A DNA stretch of 37,882 nucleotides from Candidatus Omnitrophota bacterium (GTDB lineage: Bacteria; Ratteibacteria; UBA8468; B48-G9; JAFGKM01). Made by a program: the position numbers and the translations under genes. Position 1 is the stretch's first letter, and the number at the start of each line of letters is the position of its first letter. This document shows, piece by piece, positions 33,901 to 37,882 of this stretch. The stretch covers positions 1-37,882 of the forward strand of contig JAMWBY010000002.1 in NCBI GenBank assembly GCA_023818745.1, read 5' to 3'. The notes under the pieces were generated by a model. That model did not search any database and had not been told where the DNA came from. It saw only the letters and a program-made list of their open reading frames with translations.

Positions 33901-34715
33901 TTCTTGAATTTGATAATGTTTTAAACGAACAGAGAAATATTATTTATTCATTAAGACAGGATATACTTGAAAACAGAAATTTAGAAGAGTATCTTAAAGA
34001 ATATGTAGAGGAAATTATTGATAGTGCTTTTGATGAATTTCTTGATGAGAAAACCAAGCCATATATGTGGAACATAGAAGGACTTACTAAATATTTCAAA
34101 ACAAAGTTTAATATAAATTTAGAGATTGATTTTTCTGAAAATATTAAAGATTTCTTTTTATGGAAGGAGTCCTTAAGAGAAAGAATAAAGTCATTTATTT
34201 TTTCCATTTTAGAAGAAAAGGAAAAACAACTCGGAGAATTTTTTAAAGAGTTGCAAAGATTCATATTTTTACAGAGTATAGATAACAGATGGAAAGCACA
34301 TTTAAGAGCGATGGATGAACTAAAAGAAGGAATAAGTTTAAGGGCATATGCTCAAAAAGACCCTTTAATTTCTTATAAACATGAATCTTTTCAGTATTTC
34401 AATGAAATGCTAAAATCTATCAAGGAAGAAATTGTTGGAAATTTAATTAAAGTTCAACTGACAGAAAAGGTTGCTCTTCGTGTTAGAGAGGTAGAAAAGG
34501 TATATTTGCATCCAGAATATGAACAATTTAAAGCAGCAAAAGAAAACCAGACAGAGCCGATTTTATCCAATATGCCAACACAACATCTAACATCTACATT
34601 AGAAGGAGGGAAAAAAGAGCAGATACCTCTTCAAAAACAGAAAATAGGAAGGAATCAACCATGTCCTTGTGGAAGTGGGAAAAAATATAAACATTGTTGT
34701 GGGAAAAATGTTTAA
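30930..34715 (+). CDS. secA: Preprotein translocase ATPase SecA with a very large insertion
   Basis: The motor that pushes preproteins through SecYEG, here 1261 residues against the usual 800-950. Walker A is MATGEGKTLVA (118-128), the DEAD-type Walker B is AIIDEVDSILIDEARTP (249-265), and the helicase motif QMAGRGVDIILGG is near 530-542. The final motifs HIIGSERYEARRIDNQLKGR (903-922) and GRAGRQGDPG (921-930) follow. Residues about 545-893 are an extra, highly charged helical insertion between these blocks, where E. coli has only about 50 residues. A smaller insertion of about 35 residues lies in NBD1 (about 175-210). The C-terminus ends with the SEC-C zinc motif GRNQPCPCGSGKKYKHCCGK that binds SecB/ribosome. 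AAAGG precedes the ATG by seven bases. Confidence 0.97.
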   Translation: MDYYKDLLTKLKLLNPGTKNILSNILNREKVFFLSNLIELLKKINEKEDEVKNLSRDQMLKKVEEIRTLVSEGEPLDNFLVDIFALVREAAKRTLNMRHFDVQIIGGIVLHSGKIAEMATGEGKTLVATCPLFLNAMKGEGCHLVTVNDYLAKRDTQWMGPIYHYLGLSVGCIVSYKETKDRYTSIAYKFDPSYLPPDSRFLYLRPVSRKEAYLCDITYGTGSEFGFDYLRDNMAVRIQDQVQRKLNYAIIDEVDSILIDEARTPLIISGPSEESPSLYYEVDRLVRKLVRDKDFIVDEENQTATLTEEGIKKCEKLLNIGNLYDGTHTELIHHINQSLKAHCFFKRDKEYVVKDGQVIIVDEFTGRLMPGRRWSDGLHQAIEAKEGLRIESENQTLATITFQNYFKLYKKIAGMTGTALTEALEFKEIYKLDVIVIPTNKPLRRTEYDDEIYVTEKEKFNAIIKEIEELYNLGRPVLVGTISIEKAEKLSKMLERKNIPHRVLHGKNHEAEASIIAQAGKPKAVTIATQMAGRGVDIILGGNPEIIAREETVKELWRRRRDKKHVKAEFIDLVTEIETKYKKRLEEIEKTFSPDLKNLKEKIIEKEKILSQKEKEAKDIFEKEVFEKNSSGQFRRYEAKYLKLKTIYETNNLKLQEMSIQFKDKPEKLKEIKEITGKSYRDFLNFKKQIKNIFGITTREEIEENRSLLLEFLEKEKEEKRFLSLLDILKNSIISYVKILENTYSDVLSKENLEKEKKKILRYIDFIEEVAHQVSEEKDIEKIISECKNREPQLYKMLEDSFTVIEKEIFEKNSPLYLEVEKDYEKLIREYERVQKKYTDELTLAREEYEKERGQFEEEWGKIKEEIEKSPEEFKEIFNNLLEKYKKPWEEDNKKVVALGGLHIIGSERYEARRIDNQLKGRAGRQGDPGSSKFYLSLEDDLLRIFGGEKLKMLMSKLPEGEPIAHPLITKMINNAQKKVEGRNFEIRKNLLEFDNVLNEQRNIIYSLRQDILENRNLEEYLKEYVEEIIDSAFDEFLDEKTKPYMWNIEGLTKYFKTKFNINLEIDFSENIKDFFLWKESLRERIKSFIFSILEEKEKQLGEFFKELQRFIFLQSIDNRWKAHLRAMDELKEGISLRAYAQKDPLISYKHESFQYFNEMLKSIKEEIVGNLIKVQLTEKVALRVREVEKVYLHPEYEQFKAAKENQTEPILSNMPTQHLTSTLEGGKKEQIPLQKQKIGRNQPCPCGSGKKYKHCCGKNV

Positions 34716-34740
34716 AAAACTTGTTAAAAAGGTGTAAAAA

Positions 34741-36054
34741 ATGGAAAAAGAATTTTATCAAATGTGGGAAAATGTTCTTAAAAATATAGAAACCAGTTTA
34801 AACAATCCTAGAAGTTTTGAACTTTGTATAAAACCAATTAAACTTATTGATATAAATGACAATATAGTTAAAATAGAAATACCAAATCCATCTTTTGAAA
34901 GGTCTTTTTTCCCTTTTGTAAAAATTTTAAAAGAAGAATTTCAAAAGGTATTTGGGTTTTTGCCCGAAATTGAAATAACATATGCATCTGCTAATTATGA
35001 TGAAAATAAAGAAAATTCTTTATTTGAACTATCTTTAAATCCTGAATATACTTTTGAAAATTTTGTTGTTGGTCCATGTAATCGTCTTGCCCATGCTGCT
35101 TCTGTTGCTGTTTCTCAAACACCAGGGGTTGCCTATAATCCTCTTTTTCTTTATGGAGGAGTTGGTCTTGGTAAAACCCATCTTATGCAAGCAATAGGAC
35201 ATTATGTAAGAGAGAAAAGCAAAAGTAAAATATTCTATATTCCTGCCGAGTATTTTGTTAATGAGTTTATTTCTGCCATAAAAAACAAAACAACACATAT
35301 TTTTAGAAACAAATTTAGAAATCTTGATTATCTTTTAATAGACGACATTCATTTTATTGCAGGAAAAGAAGGCACACAGGAAGAATTCTTTCATACTTTT
35401 AACTTTCTTTATAACAATAGAAAACAAATAGTTCTTTCAAGTGATAAACCTCCAAAAGAAATAAAATTTCTTGAAAAAAGATTGGTTTCAAGATTTGAAT
35501 GGGGGCTTGTTGTGGATTTACAAGTTCCTGATTTAGAAACAAGAGTTGCTATTGTAAAAAAGAAATGTGAATTAAGAAAAATATTTTTAAATGATGAACT
35601 TGTATTTTATCTCGCAGAAAAAGTTAAAGATAATATTAGATTAATAGAAGGTGTTTTAAATAGTTTAGTTGCAAATTATACACTTCTTAATAGGTCTATT
35701 GATAAATCATTAATTGATGAAAATATTGAAAAATTATATAATTTAAAAAAAGAAGAAAAGAAGTTTATAAATTTAAAGAAAATAGTTGATGTAGTATGTG
35801 AATATTTTGGTTTAACACCAGAAGAAATTAAAAGTGATAAAAGAGTAAGAAATATTATTTTACCCAGACAGATAGGTATGTATTTGGGAAGAGAAATGAC
35901 ACAAAGTTCTTTAAATTCAATTGCATTAGAATTTATGGTAAAAGATCATACAACTGTTTTGCATGCATATAAAAAAATAAAACAACTTATTGAAAAAGAT
36001 AGAAATTTAAAAAATATTATTGATTTTTTGAAAGAAAAATTAAATGAACAATAA
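34741..36054 (+). CDS. dnaA: Chromosomal replication initiator DnaA
   Basis: A 437-residue DnaA. Domain I lies at about 1-80. The linker is very short, so the AAA+ domain begins near 105 with YTFENFVVGPCNRLAHAA. Walker A is GGVGLGKTHLMQ (139-150), Walker B is LLIDDIHFIAG (198-208), and the DNA-binding domain IV ends with the signature DHTTVLHAYKKI (402-413). It melts the origin and recruits helicase. It is 25 bases after secA with AGGTG before the ATG. dnaN follows 96 bases later, past two identical 9-mers that may be DnaA boxes. Confidence 0.97.
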   Translation: MEKEFYQMWENVLKNIETSLNNPRSFELCIKPIKLIDINDNIVKIEIPNPSFERSFFPFVKILKEEFQKVFGFLPEIEITYASANYDENKENSLFELSLNPEYTFENFVVGPCNRLAHAASVAVSQTPGVAYNPLFLYGGVGLGKTHLMQAIGHYVREKSKSKIFYIPAEYFVNEFISAIKNKTTHIFRNKFRNLDYLLIDDIHFIAGKEGTQEEFFHTFNFLYNNRKQIVLSSDKPPKEIKFLEKRLVSRFEWGLVVDLQVPDLETRVAIVKKKCELRKIFLNDELVFYLAEKVKDNIRLIEGVLNSLVANYTLLNRSIDKSLIDENIEKLYNLKKEEKKFINLKKIVDVVCEYFGLTPEEIKSDKRVRNIILPRQIGMYLGREMTQSSLNSIALEFMVKDHTTVLHAYKKIKQLIEKDRNLKNIIDFLKEKLNEQ

Positions 36055-36063
36055 ATTCACAAT

Positions 36064-36113
36064 TTTTACACACTTTAAGTATTTGATAAATATAAATTTA
36101 AAAGTTTTACACA
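36064..36113 (+). other. Candidate DnaA-box pair / origin region between dnaA and dnaN
   Basis: Two identical TTTTACACA 9-mers start at 36064 and 36105, 41 bases apart (about four helical turns) in the same orientation. They resemble the DnaA box TTATCCACA with two substitutions. The stretch between is AT-rich. An origin in this interval is an inference. Confidence 0.4.
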
Positions 36114-36150
36114 TGCTTTATTTTAAATATTGTTAAAAAAAGGAGAAAAG

Positions 36151-37290
36151 ATGAAAGTAAATATTAATAGTGATGTTTTTAATATAGGGTTAAATTATAT
36201 TGCTGATGTTTTACCTTCAAAACCATCAATGGCAATTTGTGGAGGAATTTTTATAGAAGGAAAAGACAATACATTAACTTTAATAACAACAGACCTTGAA
36301 AATACAGTTAAGATTTCAATTGAATGTGAAGTAAAAGAAAAAGGACAAGTAGTTATTCCTGGAAAACAATTTATCTCTCTTTTAAAACAATTTAAAGAAG
36401 AAACAATTGAAATAGAAAGTAAAGAAAAATTTGTAAATCTTACTGGGAAAAATTTACAATATTCTTTTGTTGAAATGGAAACTGAGGATTTTCCTAAATT
36501 CCCGAAATTTTCTTCAGATTTAACTTTTAAAATAAAAGGAGAAATATTAAAAGATGGATTAAAAAAAATTATTTTCTGTATAGACCCTGAAGAACCAAGA
36601 CATCAATTTAAAGGAGGATTACTTGATATAAAAGAAAAATATATAAATTTTGTAGGAACAGATACAAGAAGACTTTCTCTTTTCAATATTTTATTTCAAG
36701 AAGAATTTAAAAAACAAATGAAAGTGTTGCTGCCACATAGTTTAATCAAAAAGTTAATAAATATATTAAATGACCAGGATGTTGAAATTTCTATTGGCAA
36801 AACAAATATTTCTTTTCAAACATCTTTTTCTAAAGAGATAGATAAGAATAAAAAAATTACCGGGACTATACTTTTAATTTCTCAACTAATAAGTGGAGCA
36901 GAAGAATTTCCTGATTATGAAAAAGTAATTCCAGATATAAAAAAATCCAAAATATCTAAAATAAACACATCTGATTTTCTCACTTCTTTAAAAAGAATCT
37001 CTCTTTTTACCTCTGAAAGAAATAATAAAGTTAAATTGAATTTTAAAAAAGGAGTTCTTGTTATTTCTGCTGCTGGTGATATAGGAGAAGCACAGGAAAA
37101 AATAAGCATTGACTATAAAGATGAAGATATTGATATCGCTTTCCCTCCAAGTTTTTTAATTGACTTTTTAGAAGTAATAGATAAAGAAGAAATTATTTTT
37201 GCCTTTACTTCTTCTTCTAAACCAGTTTTAATGAAAAAAACAGAAGGAGATGACTTTTTATATATTTGTATGCCTTTAAAGGTAGAATAA
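36151..37290 (+). CDS. dnaN: DNA polymerase III beta sliding clamp
   Basis: A 379-residue beta clamp. The start is the ATG at 36151, with AAGGAG eight bases upstream; an upstream in-frame TTG at 36130 has no support. It contains NIGLNYIADVLPSKPSMAIC, LTLITTDLENTVKISIE, the DFPKFPK segment and a C-terminus ending YICMPLKVE, the expected end motif of a clamp. Three domains of about 125 residues are implied. It tethers the polymerase to DNA. The next gene starts one base after its stop, so the pair is coupled. Confidence 0.96.
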   Translation: MKVNINSDVFNIGLNYIADVLPSKPSMAICGGIFIEGKDNTLTLITTDLENTVKISIECEVKEKGQVVIPGKQFISLLKQFKEETIEIESKEKFVNLTGKNLQYSFVEMETEDFPKFPKFSSDLTFKIKGEILKDGLKKIIFCIDPEEPRHQFKGGLLDIKEKYINFVGTDTRRLSLFNILFQEEFKKQMKVLLPHSLIKKLINILNDQDVEISIGKTNISFQTSFSKEIDKNKKITGTILLISQLISGAEEFPDYEKVIPDIKKSKISKINTSDFLTSLKRISLFTSERNNKVKLNFKKGVLVISAAGDIGEAQEKISIDYKDEDIDIAFPPSFLIDFLEVIDKEEIIFAFTSSSKPVLMKKTEGDDFLYICMPLKVE

Positions 37291-37291
37291 A

Positions 37292-37576
37292 ATGGCAGAA
37301 ATTGAAAAAATAGATAAAATCTTAAAAAATGTTTTAAATGGTGTAAAAAATGAACCAGATAAAAACAGAAATATAGATATTTCTGTTATATGGACGAGAT
37401 TGTTAGATGAAAATTTAAGAGGAAAATGTTATGTCTTATTTGAAAAAGAAAAAAATCTATATGTGAAAGTAGAAAGTAGTTGTCTTTTGTCTGTTTTAAG
37501 AATACAAAAGAAAAATATAATTAACAAATTGAAAGAAATTGGTTTTTATTACAACGATATAAAGTTTTTAATTTAA
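37292..37576 (+). CDS. DUF721/DciA-like protein
   Basis: A 94-residue protein following dnaN by one base. Pattern WTRLLDENLRGKCYVLFEKE, then KNLYVKVESSCLLSVLRIQK and the KLKEIGFYYNDIKFLI ending fits DUF721 (W-x(4)-N...L-x-V-x(3)-S/L pattern). DUF721 proteins such as DciA help load the replicative helicase. Position beside dnaA and dnaN is the usual one and supports the call. Length is at the short end. Confidence 0.75.
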   Translation: MAEIEKIDKILKNVLNGVKNEPDKNRNIDISVIWTRLLDENLRGKCYVLFEKEKNLYVKVESSCLLSVLRIQKKNIINKLKEIGFYYNDIKFLI

Positions 37577-37590
37577 AAAAAGGAGAAAAT

Positions 37591-37882
37591 ATGTTTAAAG
37601 GCGCGATAGTAGCAATCGTAACACCTATAAAAAACTATAAAATTGATTATGAAAGTTATAAAAAACTGATAGATTTTCAGATAAAAAATAAAACAAATGG
37701 GATTTTAACTGCTGGCTGTACAGGAGAACCAGCAACTTTAAATTATGATGAGCACAAGGAATTAATAAAATTTACTGTTGAATATGTTGATAAAAAAGTT
37801 CCTGTTATTGCAGGAACAGGGTCAAACAATACAAAAGAAGCGATAGAATTGACTGAATTTGCAGAAAAAGTAGGTGCAGATG
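37591..37882 (+). CDS. dapA: 4-hydroxy-tetrahydrodipicolinate synthase, N-terminal part (window ends)
   Basis: The first 97 codons of a DapA. FKGAIVAIVTPIKNYKIDYE starts the barrel and AGCTGEPATLNYDEHKELIK is the early signature; PVIAGTGSNNTKEAIELTEF follows. It condenses pyruvate with aspartate semialdehyde in lysine and meso-diaminopimelate synthesis; the Schiff-base Lys lies outside the window. The start is ATG with AGGAG eight bases upstream, 14 bases after the DUF721 stop. Cys43 replaces the usual Thr (Thr44 in E. coli), so the motif reads GCTGE, not GTTGE. Confidence 0.93.
   Translation, partial: MFKGAIVAIVTPIKNYKIDYESYKKLIDFQIKNKTNGILTAGCTGEPATLNYDEHKELIKFTVEYVDKKVPVIAGTGSNNTKEAIELTEFAEKVGAD

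Noticed and set aside
1..37882. CRISPR array or defence island
   Set aside because: No regularly spaced identical repeats and no cas, restriction, toxin or reverse transcriptase genes are seen.

Overview
The window is AT-rich (roughly 30% G+C by eye) and densely packed chromosome from a diderm bacterium. Evidence for a Gram-negative envelope is a YidC with a large periplasmic domain, a TonB-receptor-type outer-membrane barrel, an AsmA-like protein, a lipoprotein and LysM/NlpC and Ctp envelope proteases. TGA is used as an ordinary stop (rpmH, mtlD-like gene, yidD), so the genetic code is standard. No phage, transposase or CRISPR array is visible. The lineage cannot be fixed from the sequence alone. 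The very long SecA and the mix of families suit an uncultivated PVC/Omnitrophota-like lineage, but that is a guess.

Layout. Positions 1-11346 (minus) form one nearly gapless gene string: mannitol-1-phosphate dehydrogenase-like, zinc alcohol dehydrogenase, E1alpha, E1beta and E2 of a 2-oxoacid dehydrogenase, CysE, a LysM-NlpC/P60 hydrolase, an aldose epimerase-like protein, GatB, a Ctp protease and the start of a divergent polysaccharide deacetylase. Positions 11474-14490 (plus) hold tRNA-Ala, surE and the rpmH-rnpA-yidD-yidC cluster. Positions 14494-16773 (minus) hold a GNAT acetyltransferase, a Xer recombinase, a small membrane protein and hisB. Positions 16818-17834 are a graveyard of two decayed genes, one sialidase-like and one ceramidase-like. 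Positions 17831-22049 (minus) carry a plugless TonB-receptor-type barrel, a TPR protein, a cold-shock protein and a DnaQ-type exonuclease fused to a WYL domain. Next come a tiny YHS-domain gene and a PHP-domain gene, divergent from tRNA-Glu and nadE. Positions 24199-27990 (minus) hold a frameshifted AsmA-like gene, a nitroreductase, a lipoprotein and glnA. Positions 28086-30444 (plus) carry exbB/tolQ, HU with a strong terminator, a two-HKD phospholipase D-like protein and a cupin. Positions 30815-37882 (plus) hold tRNA-Phe, an oversized secA, dnaA, dnaN, a DUF721/DciA-like gene and the start of dapA.

The replication genes dnaA-dnaN-DUF721 sit together, with two identical TTTTACACA 9-mers between dnaA and dnaN, so an origin there is plausible. 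The rpmH-rnpA-yidD-yidC cluster, which adjoins dnaA in many bacteria, lies about 20 kb away.

The most unusual points are: a roughly 350-residue, charged, coiled-coil-like insertion in the second nucleotide-binding domain of SecA; a DnaQ exonuclease-WYL fusion; several genes (mtlD-like, PHP gene, hisB) where a -10 hexamer sits only 7-8 nt from the ATG and no Shine-Dalgarno site is seen, implying leaderless mRNAs beside ordinary SD-led genes; an AsmA-like gene broken at an A10 tract; and the decayed sialidase/ceramidase pair.
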